A stretch of DNA of 60,867 nucleotides from Clostridium_AQ sp900552125 (GCA_037892765.1 JBBKBW010000014.1), one strand, 5' to 3'; positions 1 through 8,987 are shown, counted from the stretch's first letter. The notes: generated from the sequence alone by a model not told the origin. Numbers and translations are program-made.

Positions 1-294
1 TCGGAGGTGGAAGAAATGTGTAATTTAAGCCAAGGAGTATGGGAAGGCGGGATTAAAGAAGGGAAAAAAATTGGTAGAAAAGAAGGTTTTTCTCAAGGTA
101 TATCACAAGGGATAACTCAAGGGATAACACAAGGAATAACACAAGGTATTGCTCAAGGTATGCTGGAAGGTACAATCCAACATGTGAAAAGTTTAATGGA
201 AGAACTTCCAAATCTAGATGTTTATAAAGCAATGGATCTATTAAAAGTAGAGGAAGAACTTCGAGAAGAAGTGATAAAGGCATTACAGGAATAA
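1..294 (+). CDS. C-terminal part of an Rpn/PD-(D/E)XK transposase-like protein (5' end outside window)
   Basis: The reading frame is open at the first base and runs to TAA at 292-294, so the start lies upstream of the window. The visible 97 residues begin with a segment reading EEMCNLSQGVWEGGIKEG, typical of the C-terminal region of Rpn-type recombination-promoting nucleases (PD-(D/E)XK nuclease family transposases), followed by a run of QGIT tetrapeptides and a short helical tail. The catalytic nuclease domain is not in view. In this family the C-terminal G/Q-rich repeats vary in copy number between paralogues. Function in the cell is not established from this fragment; the family is linked to RecA-independent recombination in Escherichia coli. 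The family call rests on the tail only. Confidence 0.7.
   Translation, partial: SEVEEMCNLSQGVWEGGIKEGKKIGRKEGFSQGISQGITQGITQGITQGIAQGMLEGTIQHVKSLMEELPNLDVYKAMDLLKVEEELREEVIKALQE
94..165 (+). repeat. Six 12-bp tandem units encoding QGIT-like tetrapeptides
   Basis: Units of the form CAAGGNATNNCN recur every 12 bases, giving QGIS, QGIT, QGIT, QGIT, QGIA, QGML. Perfect codon periodicity means unit gain or loss keeps frame. This is the usual low-complexity tail of Rpn-like proteins. Confidence 0.85.
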
Positions 295-298
295 TCTA

Positions 299-323
299 AA
301 AGCGGTCTAATGATCGCTTTATT
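299..323 (+). terminator. Terminator of the Rpn-like gene
   Basis: Hairpin with stem AAAGCG/CGCTTT extended by a G-U and two further pairs around a TAAT loop, starting five bases after the stop codon and followed by a T-rich run. Confidence 0.7.
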
Positions 324-333
324 TATTACTAAT

Positions 334-372
334 AAAAAAGCTTTGTTAAATGTAAAACTAACAAGCTTTTAT
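334..372. terminator. Second, probably bidirectional terminator
   Basis: Arms AAAAGCTTTGTT and AACAAGCTTTT pair with one bulged base. Read on the minus strand the hairpin is followed by T-rich sequence and lies just after the stop of the small minus-strand gene, so it probably ends that gene and backs up the preceding terminator. Confidence 0.6.
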
Positions 373-382
373 TGAAATTTTA

Positions 383-601
383 TTAATGATTGTCCTTTTT
401 ATCTTTAATAGAAGTATTGATTTCTGATAATTTTTTTATAATCAAATAGCCTAACAATATATTTATAAGTGTATTTAAAGTAATTGCACCATATATCGAA
501 GATTTTTCATCTATGAACATATAATTCAATACCGGACCGATAAACAGAATTATCATAACGATAAAAAAACCTATCATTATTGTTAGTAGTTTTTTTTCCA
601 T
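383..601 (-). CDS. Small membrane protein, unknown function
   Basis: 72 residues with two hydrophobic segments, about residues 5-25 and 39-57, separated by a short polar loop containing DEKS, and a charged C-terminus rich in Lys and Asp. I chose the internal ATG giving MEKKLL: a GAGGAGG ribosome binding site lies 9 bases before it, whereas the longer frame starts inside that site. No family is recognised. It is transcribed alone, convergent to the Rpn-like gene and divergent from the pyrophosphatase gene. A role as a small envelope or regulatory membrane protein is possible, but nothing in the sequence supports a specific one. Confidence 0.6.
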   Translation of the reverse strand: MEKKLLTIMIGFFIVMIILFIGPVLNYMFIDEKSSIYGAITLNTLINILLGYLIIKKLSEINTSIKDKKDNH

Positions 602-891
602 AACAAAATTCCTCCTCATTTAATTTATTATGACATGTTTTTTTTACTTGCTTACATAATTATTTTATATTGAATATTTGCTAAATTCAATGTTATTTTG
701 TTAACTCAATAACTAATTTTTAATGCGTTTTTTAAAAGAAGATGACTTAAGAGGTTTTATATAATAGTAAATATTATTATTGCATCATGATTTTTTTTCT
801 TTAACCACCATAAAGATAACGCTTACACTAGAAAATGTAAGAAAAATAAGATACAATAAATATATATTTAGGGAATAGGAAAGTGATTGAA

Positions 892-2526
892 ATGAAAGAT
901 ATTGTTCATATAATAGGACATAAAAACCCTGATACAGATTCTATTGTATCTGCGATTGCTTATGCTGAGTTGAAAAGAAAACAGGGGGTGAATGCAATTG
1001 CCTGTCGTTTGGGAGATTTAAATCCTGAGACGGATTTTGTTTTAAAGAAGTTTCAGGTTCCGGAACCTGTTTATATTGATAATGCGAAAGTTAAGTTATA
1101 TGATGTGGCATACGATGAACCACTGCTATTGCATAAGGAAGATACAATTAAAGAAGCATGGGATATTATGGGGATGAAGCCAACAAGTGCTTTGTTTGTA
1201 GTGGATAAGGATCAGAGATTAATCGGTGTTGTATCTTTATCAGATATGACGAATATATTGATGAGTGATCGTGGGGAGAAACCGATTTATTTAATGCAGA
1301 ATACATCATGTGAGAACATTCGTAAAGTATTGAATGGCGAGTTTTTGTATGCAAGCAAGTATTATCGTACGAATGGAAGAATCCATATTTTGTGCAGTAA
1401 ACAGGCTGATTATAAAGATATAGATTATAAGGATAGTATCGTCGTAGTAAACGATGATTTGAAGTTACAGAAGCGTGCTTTGAGTGATGGGGCAGGCTGT
1501 ATGATTCTGGTAGACGTGGATATTGTATCACAGGGAGTTATTCGTTTGGCAGAAGAGAATAATTGTACAATTATTAAAACACCTTTGAATATGTTTCAAG
1601 TCGCAAGAAGCATGTATCGATGTCCTAGTGTGGAATTGATCATGAATCGAAAAATCATTAGTTTTCATCATCATTCTTATATAGATGATGTATATAAGAA
1701 AATGTCAAAATCTAGGTATCGTTCTTATCCAGTTGTAAATCAGCAGGGTGTTGTATTAGGGTCTATTTCACGTTATCATTTATTGAATTATAAAAAGAAG
1801 AAATTTATTTTAGTAGACCATAATGAGGTTTCACAGAGTATTGATGATATTAAAGAAGCAGAGATTTTAGAAATTGTGGATCATCATCGAATTGGAGATG
1901 TGGAAACTTCAACTCCAGTTATTTTTCGTAATGAGATCATAGGCAGTACAGTTTCCATTATTGCACGTATATATAAGGAAGCAGGAATTGTTCCTGAGAA
2001 GAAGATTGCGGCAATTATGTGCTGTGCTATCATTAGTGATACGATGAATTTTAATTCACCAACTACGACTCCAAAAGATATTGAAATTGCAAAAGAGCTG
2101 GCACAGATTGCGGAAATTGATTTAGGTGATATTGCGAAAGAAATGTTTGGTGCAGTCGCAACATTAAAGGGTAGAAGCATGTCAGAAATCTTATACAATG
2201 ATTTCAAAGAGTATAATATAGATGGCAAGCGTATTGCGATTGGACAGATCAATGTTGCGGATGAAAAAGAAATTGTAAAAGTAAAAGATGAGATAAAAGC
2301 CTATATGGTAAAGATAAATGAGATCAATTCATTTGATTTACTGATGATGTGTTTTACTGCAGCAGACGGAAGTGGCAGTAATCTAATTTTCATTGGACCA
2401 TTAAGTTATGTTGTAGATGAAGCATTTAAAGATGATGTTTCTGATAATTTATATTTTGTGAACGGAGTTATATCGAGAAAGAAGCAGATTATTCCTTCCT
2501 TATCAAAGTGTTTACAAAGTGTCTGA
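892..2526 (+). CDS. Manganese-dependent inorganic pyrophosphatase, family II with CBS and DRTGG insert
   Basis: 544 residues. The product hydrolyses pyrophosphate to phosphate in the cytosol. The DHH-family metal motif HKNPDTDS is at residues 10-17; the DHH motif (VDHHRIGD) is near residue 329 and SDTMNFNSP near 382, followed by the DHHA2 substrate domain. Between the first motif and the DHH motif lie two CBS modules split by a DRTGG-like region, the layout of nucleotide-regulated CBS pyrophosphatases (about 540-550 residues), where AMP/ADP inhibit and ATP or diadenosine polyphosphates activate. The ATG at 892 is preferred to the GTG nine bases upstream because AGGAAA ends 9 bases before it and abuts the GTG. 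The enzyme uses Mn2+, and the next gene is under Mn2+ riboswitch control, so the pair may be linked through manganese supply. Confidence 0.9.
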   Translation: MKDIVHIIGHKNPDTDSIVSAIAYAELKRKQGVNAIACRLGDLNPETDFVLKKFQVPEPVYIDNAKVKLYDVAYDEPLLLHKEDTIKEAWDIMGMKPTSALFVVDKDQRLIGVVSLSDMTNILMSDRGEKPIYLMQNTSCENIRKVLNGEFLYASKYYRTNGRIHILCSKQADYKDIDYKDSIVVVNDDLKLQKRALSDGAGCMILVDVDIVSQGVIRLAEENNCTIIKTPLNMFQVARSMYRCPSVELIMNRKIISFHHHSYIDDVYKKMSKSRYRSYPVVNQQGVVLGSISRYHLLNYKKKKFILVDHNEVSQSIDDIKEAEILEIVDHHRIGDVETSTPVIFRNEIIGSTVSIIARIYKEAGIVPEKKIAAIMCCAIISDTMNFNSPTTTPKDIEIAKELAQIAEIDLGDIAKEMFGAVATLKGRSMSEILYNDFKEYNIDGKRIAIGQINVADEKEIVKVKDEIKAYMVKINEINSFDLLMMCFTAADGSGSNLIFIGPLSYVVDEAFKDDVSDNLYFVNGVISRKKQIIPSLSKCLQSV

Positions 2527-2560
2527 TTATTAACTTTGTGTAAATTTAAAGTAATTTTCA

Positions 2561-2589
2561 TTTACATTTAGTTTGTTTTTTGGTACACT
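2561..2589 (+). promoter_or_regulatory. Candidate promoter for the riboswitch-ATPase transcript
   Basis: TTTACA (2561-2566), a 17-base spacer, then TGG-TACACT (2581-2589), an extended -10. The predicted start falls at about 2596, at or just after the first strand of the proposed riboswitch P1, so either the promoter or the limits of P1 may be slightly off. Confidence 0.45.
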
Positions 2590-2692
2590 TGTCTCACATA
2601 AGGGAGTAGTCAGCACATAATCATGTGTGAAGCTGGTCAACAAACCCGAAGGAAATACCTTCTGGCCTGCATTCGGTAATTGACGAGACTTA
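2588..2692 (+). ncRNA. yybP-ykoY manganese riboswitch
   Basis: The 5' signature AGGGAGTAG (2600-2608 region), the internal GGTCAACA, a hairpin AAGG/CCTT, then CTGGCCTGCATTCGGTAA and TGACGAGACT match the conserved blocks of the yybP-ykoY family. Known members bind Mn2+ and switch on Mn2+ exporters, including P-type ATPases such as YoaB of Lactococcus. GTCTC (2591-2595) can pair with GAGAC (2685-2689) to close the aptamer. The same 3' strand is needed by the terminator that follows, so ligand-bound and terminated forms exclude each other, which predicts induction by Mn2+. Confidence 0.85.
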
Positions 2693-2718
2693 TAGATTTT
2701 TTCTATAGTCTCGTTTTT
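2684..2718 (+). terminator. Riboswitch-controlled terminator
   Basis: CGAGACT(T)ATAG (2684-2695) pairs with CTATAGTCTCG (2703-2713), followed by TTTTT. The 5' arm is also the 3' side of the aptamer closing stem, so this is the expression-platform hairpin and not a gene-end terminator. Confidence 0.85.
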
Positions 2719-2773
2719 ATTATGAAAAAATGGCAAGACTATGGAAGTATGATAGGAAAGATGAGGTAATGTA

Positions 2774-5365
2774 ATGAAACATATGTATGAGAAAGATACA
2801 GCACAAGTATTAGAGGAACTTGATGCGAAAGTGGAAGGTTTAATTAAAACGGAAGCTTCAGCTCGTTTAGAAAAATATGGAAGAAATGAGCTAGAGGAAG
2901 TTAAACCGGAAAGTGCCTTCATGATTTTTTTATCACAGTTTAAAGATTTATTGGTTATTATTCTTATTGCGGCTGCGATAATTTCTATGTTAAGTGGGGA
3001 AGTAGAAAGTACGATCGTTATTTTAGCTGTAATCACAATGAATGCAATTTTAGGTACAGTTCAAAGTGTAAAGGCACAGAAATCTTTAGCTGCCTTGAAA
3101 CAGCTATCTACACCACATAGCCGTGTCCTTCGTGATGGTAAGGTTACAGAAGTGCCTAGTCAGGAATTAACAGTGGGTGATATTTTAATTCTGGAGGCAG
3201 GAGATGTCGTAGGTGCTGATGGACGAATCATAGAAAATTATTCTTTACAGGTAAATGAGAGTGCTTTAACAGGCGAAGTAGAAAGTGTTCAGAAGCAGAA
3301 AGATGTTATTGAGGGAGAATGTGGTCTTGGTGATCAGAAAAATATGGTATTTTCTAGCGGTCTAGTGACTTATGGACGTGCTAAGGTTGTGGTTACGGCT
3401 GTTGGTATGGAGACTGAAATTGGAAAAATTGCGACCTTAATGAATACTGCAGAAGAAAGAAAGACTCCATTACAAATTACATTAGATGATTTTAGTAAGA
3501 AACTAAGTATTGCGATCATTGCGATTTGTATTGTTGTGTTTGGACTAAATGTTTGGCGTGGAACACCGATCATGGATGCATTGATGTTTGCGGTGGCTTT
3601 AGCTGTTGCGGCTATTCCAGAAGCATTGGCAAGTATTGTTACGATTGTATTGGCAATGGGTACTAGCCAGATGGCAAAGGAAAATGCTATCATTAAAAAT
3701 ATTAATTCAGTAGAAAGTTTAGGATGTGTATCTGTTATTTGTTCAGATAAAACAGGAACATTGACACAGAATAAAATGACTGCTCAGCAGGTATATCGTA
3801 ATCATGAACTGATTCATGCGAATAACCTGAACGAAGCAACACCTCTTGATCGTATGCTGATGTTAGGCTTCGCATTATGCTGTGATGCGGTAATCAATGA
3901 ATCTCAGCGAATCGGGGATCCAACAGAGCTTGCGCTTGTGGATTTATTAGAAATCTATAATATTGATGAAGGAAAAACACGAGAAAAATATCCTCGTATT
4001 GATGAGAATCCATTTGATTCTGAACGTAAACTGATGTCTACGCTTCATAAAATCGATGGTGAATATCGTTTGATGCTGAAGGGTGCATGTGATGAAATTC
4101 TTAAAAAAGTTACTCATATTCAGTGTGCAGATGGTATTCGTGAAATTACAGATCAGGATCGTGAAGAAATATTAAAAATGAATAATACTTTCGCAGAAAA
4201 TGGATTACGTGTTTTAGGTTTTGCGACTAAAATTATGCATCGCGATCATATTGATATTAATGATGAATGTAACTTAACTTTCTTAGGATTGATTTCTTTA
4301 ATGGATCCTCCACGTGTAGAAAGCGAAGCAGCTGTTGCGAACTGTAAGAGAGCTGGAATTATTCCTGTTATGATTACTGGTGACCATAAAGTTACTGCTC
4401 GTAGTATTGCGAAATCTATTGGGATTTATGAAGATGGCGATGAATGTGTAGATGGTACAGAACTAAATGCAATGAGTGAAGATGAATTAATGGAACGCTT
4501 AGAACGTATTCGTGTATATGCACGTGTTGCGCCGGAACATAAAATTCGTATTGTACATGCATGGCAGAAAAAAGGTAAAATTGCCGCAATGACTGGTGAT
4601 GGTGTTAATGATGCTCCAGCATTAAAACAAGCTGATATTGGTATTGCGATGGGAATTACCGGTACAGAAGTAAGTAAGGATGCCGCAAGTATGATCTTAA
4701 CTGATGATAACTTTGCGACGATTGTTAAAGCTGTTGCGACAGGTCGTAATATTTATGCAAACATTAAAAATGCGATTATTTATCTATTGTCAGGAAACTT
4801 ATCTGGTATCCTGTGTGTATTAGCGGCTTCTCTATTATCTTTACAAGTACCATTCTTACCAGTGCATTTATTATTTATTAACTTAGTAACGGATTCACTT
4901 CCAGCGATTGCGATTGGTATGGAACGTAGTACAAAAGATATATTGAAAGAAAAACCAAGAGATCCTAATGACGGTATCTTAACACCACAGACAATGAAAC
5001 AGTTAGGAATTCAGGGTATTCTGATTGCGATTGTTACTATGGCTGCTTATTTCATGGGATTAAAAGAAAGCTGGGCAATTGCGACAACAATGGCTTTCTC
5101 AACACTATGTTTAGCTCGTTTATTCCATGGATTTAACTGCCGTGCAAATCATTCTTTATATCATATTGGATTCTTCTCTAATAAATATTCGATCATGGCA
5201 TTTATTGTAGGATTTATATTCTTAAATGCAATCCTATTTGTGCCAGCATTACATGGTTTGTTCTCAGTAACAACGATTACTATCCAACAGATTCTTACGA
5301 TCTATGGATTGGCATTTATTCCAACATTCCTGATTCAGGTTTCAAGAATGATGAAGCATCGCTAA
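2774..5365 (+). CDS. P-type (type II) cation ATPase, probably Mn2+/Ca2+ exporting
   Basis: 863 residues, about the length of bacterial PacL-like ATPases. N-terminal cation-transport domain, A domain with LTGEVES near residue 168, M4 motif IPEALAS, phosphorylation site CSDKTGTLTQNK with the aspartate near residue 325, ATP-binding domain, hinge TGDGVNDAPALKQADIGIAMG, then six C-terminal membrane segments with NLVTDSLPAI in M6. The protein pumps divalent cations out of the cytosol using ATP. The Mn2+ riboswitch upstream makes Mn2+ the most likely regulated substrate; sequence alone cannot exclude Ca2+. It is transcribed as a single gene, closed by a strong terminator. Start ATG follows GAGGTAATGTA. 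Confidence 0.88.
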   Translation: MKHMYEKDTAQVLEELDAKVEGLIKTEASARLEKYGRNELEEVKPESAFMIFLSQFKDLLVIILIAAAIISMLSGEVESTIVILAVITMNAILGTVQSVKAQKSLAALKQLSTPHSRVLRDGKVTEVPSQELTVGDILILEAGDVVGADGRIIENYSLQVNESALTGEVESVQKQKDVIEGECGLGDQKNMVFSSGLVTYGRAKVVVTAVGMETEIGKIATLMNTAEERKTPLQITLDDFSKKLSIAIIAICIVVFGLNVWRGTPIMDALMFAVALAVAAIPEALASIVTIVLAMGTSQMAKENAIIKNINSVESLGCVSVICSDKTGTLTQNKMTAQQVYRNHELIHANNLNEATPLDRMLMLGFALCCDAVINESQRIGDPTELALVDLLEIYNIDEGKTREKYPRIDENPFDSERKLMSTLHKIDGEYRLMLKGACDEILKKVTHIQCADGIREITDQDREEILKMNNTFAENGLRVLGFATKIMHRDHIDINDECNLTFLGLISLMDPPRVESEAAVANCKRAGIIPVMITGDHKVTARSIAKSIGIYEDGDECVDGTELNAMSEDELMERLERIRVYARVAPEHKIRIVHAWQKKGKIAAMTGDGVNDAPALKQADIGIAMGITGTEVSKDAASMILTDDNFATIVKAVATGRNIYANIKNAIIYLLSGNLSGILCVLAASLLSLQVPFLPVHLLFINLVTDSLPAIAIGMERSTKDILKEKPRDPNDGILTPQTMKQLGIQGILIAIVTMAAYFMGLKESWAIATTMAFSTLCLARLFHGFNCRANHSLYHIGFFSNKYSIMAFIVGFIFLNAILFVPALHGLFSVTTITIQQILTIYGLAFIPTFLIQVSRMMKHR

Positions 5366-5391
5366 AAGACCTTAACACAAGGTCTTTTTTT
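5365..5391 (+). terminator. Terminator of the P-type ATPase gene
   Basis: Perfect 9-bp stem AAAGACCTT/AAGGTCTTT with a short loop and seven T residues, beginning at the stop codon. Confidence 0.9.
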
Positions 5392-5449
5392 CTTAGGTCT
5401 ATTTACAAATTTATTTTTATGTTTATAATAAAAACACTGGAGGAGATAT

Positions 5450-6763
5450 ATGATGCCTAGAATAGGAAAACGAATATTGAAATCAGCATTTGCGGTATTT
5501 TTATGTTTTATAATCAATATGCTTCGTAATCAGGCAGGTGTAGTTTTTTATTCCTGTATAGCATCAGTGTTGTGTATTCAGCAGGATGTACAGCATACTA
5601 AAAAAGTTGGTTTGAATCGTGTTGTTGGGACATTTATAGGTGGGTTATTTGGTATGTTGTTTTTAGTTATTAAAGATCATGTACCTATTCAAGGAGATTT
5701 CTTTCTTTATTGTATAATTTCTATAATGATCATTCCTATTATTTATGTAACGGTAGTCTTTAAGAAAACAAGTGCTTCTTATATTTCCTGTGTTGTGTTT
5801 ATGAGTATAGCGATTACACATAGGATGGATAGTAATCCATTCTTATTTGCATGGAATCGTATGTTGGATACATTAATTGGAATTGGTGTTGCTTATGTAG
5901 TGAATAAGATACATTTACCTCATCATAAGCGAAAAGATACATTATATGTCACAACATTAGACCATATGCTTTTACAGGATAATGAAACGTTATCAGGTTA
6001 TACGAAAATTAAGCTGAAAGAATTATTAGAAGATGACTGTGCTATTACACTGGCAACATCTCGAACACCATCTTCTCTACTGCCTATTCTTAAAGATATA
6101 AAGCTTTCTTTACCATTGATTGTTATGAATGGGGCAGCTTTATATGACTGTAAATCACAGACATATTCACATTGCCATTTTATGAAAAAGGAATGTGTTG
6201 AAGCTTTGACAGTGTTAGCCAATAAGTATAACTTCACTTTATTTCAGAACTCTATTCATTATCATGTCTTACACACTTACTATCATGATTTTCGATCCGA
6301 TATAGAGGAAGCATATTACCATGCTATGCGTAAAATGCCTTATCATAGCTATGTTTATGAGAAAGATATTAATATTCATGATTGTCTTTATGTAACGATA
6401 GTAGGAAGTGAAGAACAGATAAATGTATGGTCGTCTATGATTCAAAAACAACCTTGGGCTAATGGTATCGTTATGTATTTTCGAACATTTCAGGATAACC
6501 TGATTATGGAAATATATAGTAAATCAGTTAGTAAGAAGGATGGTGTTTTAGCTATACAGAAAGAGTGTAATTATTCTCATCTATGTGCTTTTGCTTATCA
6601 TAAACAGGATGTGGAATTGTTGGAGATGGCAGATAGGGCATATACTTCTTCAAGTGCTGTTAAGGAAATAATTGATATTGCGGAAATAATTGATCATGTT
6701 GAAAAAGATGGGGTAATAAAAAGAATATTAAAAGATTATCACTTTTATGTAAAAAAACGATAA
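5450..6763 (+). CDS. Aromatic-acid-exporter-like membrane domain fused to a degenerate HAD (Cof-type) domain
   Basis: 437 residues. Residues 1 to about 150 hold several hydrophobic segments resembling the FUSC/aromatic acid exporter N-terminal membrane bundle (GVVFYSCIASVLC, NRVVGTFIGG, WNRMLDTLIGIGVAYVVN). From about residue 160 the fold signature is that of Cof-type HAD phosphatases, but the active site is eroded: motif I reads TTLDHML where DLDGTLL is normal, so the nucleophilic Asp is Thr; motif II is ATSRT; motif IV lacks the GD pair (FAYHKQDVELLEMAD). Only the VSKKDGV lysine of motif III stays. The cytoplasmic half therefore probably binds a ligand or partner without catalysis. Single-gene transcript with its own terminator. 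Ribosome binding site GGAGGAG. Confidence 0.7.
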   Translation: MMPRIGKRILKSAFAVFLCFIINMLRNQAGVVFYSCIASVLCIQQDVQHTKKVGLNRVVGTFIGGLFGMLFLVIKDHVPIQGDFFLYCIISIMIIPIIYVTVVFKKTSASYISCVVFMSIAITHRMDSNPFLFAWNRMLDTLIGIGVAYVVNKIHLPHHKRKDTLYVTTLDHMLLQDNETLSGYTKIKLKELLEDDCAITLATSRTPSSLLPILKDIKLSLPLIVMNGAALYDCKSQTYSHCHFMKKECVEALTVLANKYNFTLFQNSIHYHVLHTYYHDFRSDIEEAYYHAMRKMPYHSYVYEKDINIHDCLYVTIVGSEEQINVWSSMIQKQPWANGIVMYFRTFQDNLIMEIYSKSVSKKDGVLAIQKECNYSHLCAFAYHKQDVELLEMADRAYTSSSAVKEIIDIAEIIDHVEKDGVIKRILKDYHFYVKKR

Positions 6764-6788
6764 ATACTAGATGTTTATCGTTTTTTTT
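6753..6788 (+). terminator. Terminator overlapping the stop codon of the membrane-HAD gene
   Basis: AAAAACGATAAA / TTTATCGTTTTT hairpin; its 5' arm contains the TAA stop at 6761-6763. Confidence 0.88.
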
Positions 6789-6834
6789 CATATTTTTAAT
6801 ATATAATAGAATCAACAAGGCAAGGAGGGACTTT

Positions 6835-7743
6835 ATGATTTTAGATATTCAAAATTTACATAAAAGCTTTGATGGAAAAGAAGTATTGCATGGTATTTCA
6901 TTTTCTGTTAAGAGCGGTAAAGCTTTGGGGTTGTTAGGAAGAAATGGAGCCGGTAAGTCTACTACAATTCGTATTTTGATGGACGTGTTTAAGGCAAATG
7001 AAGGAACTATGAAAATAGATGGAAAGATATTTCATCCTAAAGATTATAATATAGGTTATTTACCTGAAGAAAGAGGCTTATATCCAAAAAAGAAGGTTTC
7101 AGAACAATTGATATTTTTATCTCAATTAAGAGGTTTATCTAATAAAGAAGCAAAAGATAATGTGAAGAAATGGTTAAAACGATTAGGGATTGAGGAATAT
7201 GAACATCGAGTTTTAGATACTTTAAGTAAAGGTAATCAGCAGAAAGTGCAGCTGGCACAGACATTGATGTGTGATCCGGATATCATTATATTAGATGAAC
7301 CGTTTTCTGGATTAGATCCTGTCAATTCACAGATTCTAAAAGATGTGATTGAAGAACAGATTCAGGAAGGTAAACTAGTAATTTTTTCTTCTCATCAGAT
7401 GAATTATGTTGAGGAGTTTTGTGAAGAAATCGTTATTCTTCATCATGGGGATATAGTTTTACAGGGAAATCTGAAACAGATTAAAAAGGATTTTGGTAGA
7501 AATCGTATTGTTTTACGTGCTACACATAATGATTTGGATCATGTGCTTAGGGAACAGTGCAAAGATTTATTTCAAATTTATACACAGAAAGATACAGATT
7601 ATATCTTAGAGCTGCATGCCGGTGTAACAAGACAGCAGGCTTTACAGAAACTAATGGGTTTAGATGTAGACATAGAAGCATTTTATGTATATGAAGCAAG
7701 CTTAACAGATATTTTTGTGGAGAAAGCAGGTGATGAGGCATGA
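6835..7743 (+). CDS. ABC exporter ATP-binding protein, NatA-like
   Basis: 302 residues. Walker A is GRNGAGKST near residue 36, signature LSKGNQQKVQLAQ near 131, Walker B IIILDEPFSGLD near 152, H-loop SSHQM. The long C-terminal domain after the nucleotide-binding domain is that of the NatA/YhaQ group, ATPases paired with a single large permease that export Na+ or small molecules. Its stop overlaps the start of the permease gene (ATGA), so translation is coupled. Substrate is not deducible. Start ATG follows AAGGAGGG. Confidence 0.88.
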   Translation: MILDIQNLHKSFDGKEVLHGISFSVKSGKALGLLGRNGAGKSTTIRILMDVFKANEGTMKIDGKIFHPKDYNIGYLPEERGLYPKKKVSEQLIFLSQLRGLSNKEAKDNVKKWLKRLGIEEYEHRVLDTLSKGNQQKVQLAQTLMCDPDIIILDEPFSGLDPVNSQILKDVIEEQIQEGKLVIFSSHQMNYVEEFCEEIVILHHGDIVLQGNLKQIKKDFGRNRIVLRATHNDLDHVLREQCKDLFQIYTQKDTDYILELHAGVTRQQALQKLMGLDVDIEAFYVYEASLTDIFVEKAGDEA

Positions 7744-8954
7744 GAGAAGTATTGTTAGTTCTAATGTTTGAATTACGTTCTATGTTGAAAAAGAAGTCTT
7801 TTATAATATCAACTATTATCGTAATGATCAGTGCCTTTGTTTTATTAAGCATACCTCGCTTTTTATCAAATGATGAAACGGAAGAAACTGTTACAAAAGA
7901 TAAGACAATGATGATTTATGATCAGCATAAGTTAGTGAACGAAGAATTACTGCAAGTGAATTTTCCTGAGTATACAATTACTTATGCGGATTCAATAGAA
8001 GATTTAAAGAATGCGGTAAAAGAGCAGAAAACAGATGCAGGATTTGAAATAAAAAGTGATGTAGAATTTATGTATTATGTGGATAATTCTAGTCTAAATG
8101 ATATGAATACATCTCGTTTTGAAACATATATGCAGCAGCAATACCAGGCAAAAGAACTATCCGCATTGAATTATGATGTAAATAAGATTCAACAGATTTA
8201 TACTACACCGGTAGTTTCTGATATGACAGTATTAGGTACAGATGGTCAAAGTAATTATTTTTATACATATATTTTAATTCTAGTATTGTATATGATGATA
8301 CTGATCTATGGAAATCAGATTGGTGTTGGTGTTGCGAGTGAAAAAAGTAATCGAGCAATTGAGATATTAACGACAAGCTGTTCTCCTAATGCTTTGATTT
8401 TTGGGAAAGTATTTGCAGGAGCGATTGCCGGAGTTATTCAAACAAGTATTATGATTGGCTCTTTCTTATTGGCTTATCAGATAAATGCGGAACATTGGAA
8501 TCACATGCTTGATAGATTCCTACAGATTCCTTCACTTGTTTTGGTTACATTTGCTTTATTTGGGATATTAGGTTATTTATTATTCAGTTTCCTTTTTGGC
8601 GCAATCGGCGCAATGTGTTCGAAAGTAGAAGAAGTAAATGGAGCTACTATGCCCATTCAGTTATTAATCATCGCAGTATTTTTCATTAGCTATATGACGC
8701 TATATATGCCTGATGGCATCTTAGCGAAAATCGCATGTTATTTGCCTTTTACATCATGGATGTGCATGTTTGTAAATGTAGCTGTGGGAAGTGTCTCCAC
8801 AATAGAAATTATAATCTCTTTAGCTCTTCTTGTAATTACAGTTATTCTTATGGGATTTGCAGGGGCTAAGCTATATCGTAGAGGAACTCTTACTTATGGA
8901 AATAATGTAAAACTTCGCAATCTGTTTATGCTGCTGAAGAAGAAAGATATATAA
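7740..8954 (+). CDS. ABC exporter permease, NatB/YhaP-like
   Basis: 404 residues. One N-terminal membrane segment (about 20-40), a large extracytoplasmic domain (about 45-170) and five or six C-terminal segments from about residue 177, the layout of ABC-2 type permeases such as NatB. The region IGVGVASEKSNRAIEILTTSC is the coupling segment typical of the family. It overlaps the ATPase gene by four bases. A hybrid histidine kinase gene starts 33 bases after its stop and may be cotranscribed, which would fit exporters linked to envelope stress sensing, though no response regulator gene is adjacent. Confidence 0.85.
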   Translation: MREVLLVLMFELRSMLKKKSFIISTIIVMISAFVLLSIPRFLSNDETEETVTKDKTMMIYDQHKLVNEELLQVNFPEYTITYADSIEDLKNAVKEQKTDAGFEIKSDVEFMYYVDNSSLNDMNTSRFETYMQQQYQAKELSALNYDVNKIQQIYTTPVVSDMTVLGTDGQSNYFYTYILILVLYMMILIYGNQIGVGVASEKSNRAIEILTTSCSPNALIFGKVFAGAIAGVIQTSIMIGSFLLAYQINAEHWNHMLDRFLQIPSLVLVTFALFGILGYLLFSFLFGAIGAMCSKVEEVNGATMPIQLLIIAVFFISYMTLYMPDGILAKIACYLPFTSWMCMFVNVAVGSVSTIEIIISLALLVITVILMGFAGAKLYRRGTLTYGNNVKLRNLFMLLKKKDI

Positions 8955-8987
8955 TATAAGTAAGATATATCTGCATTAGAAAGAGAG

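Noticed and set aside
814..827. CcpA cre-like site upstream of the pyrophosphatase
   Set aside because: AGATAACGCTTACA matches 12 of 14 consensus positions but lacks the starting T; no promoter context supports it. A similar match at 32050-32063 upstream of kdp was judged equally weak.
1166..1531. Long minus-strand frames inside the pyrophosphatase, kdpB and EIIC genes
   Set aside because: They lie fully inside strongly supported genes on the other strand, have no ribosome binding sites and show no domain pattern.
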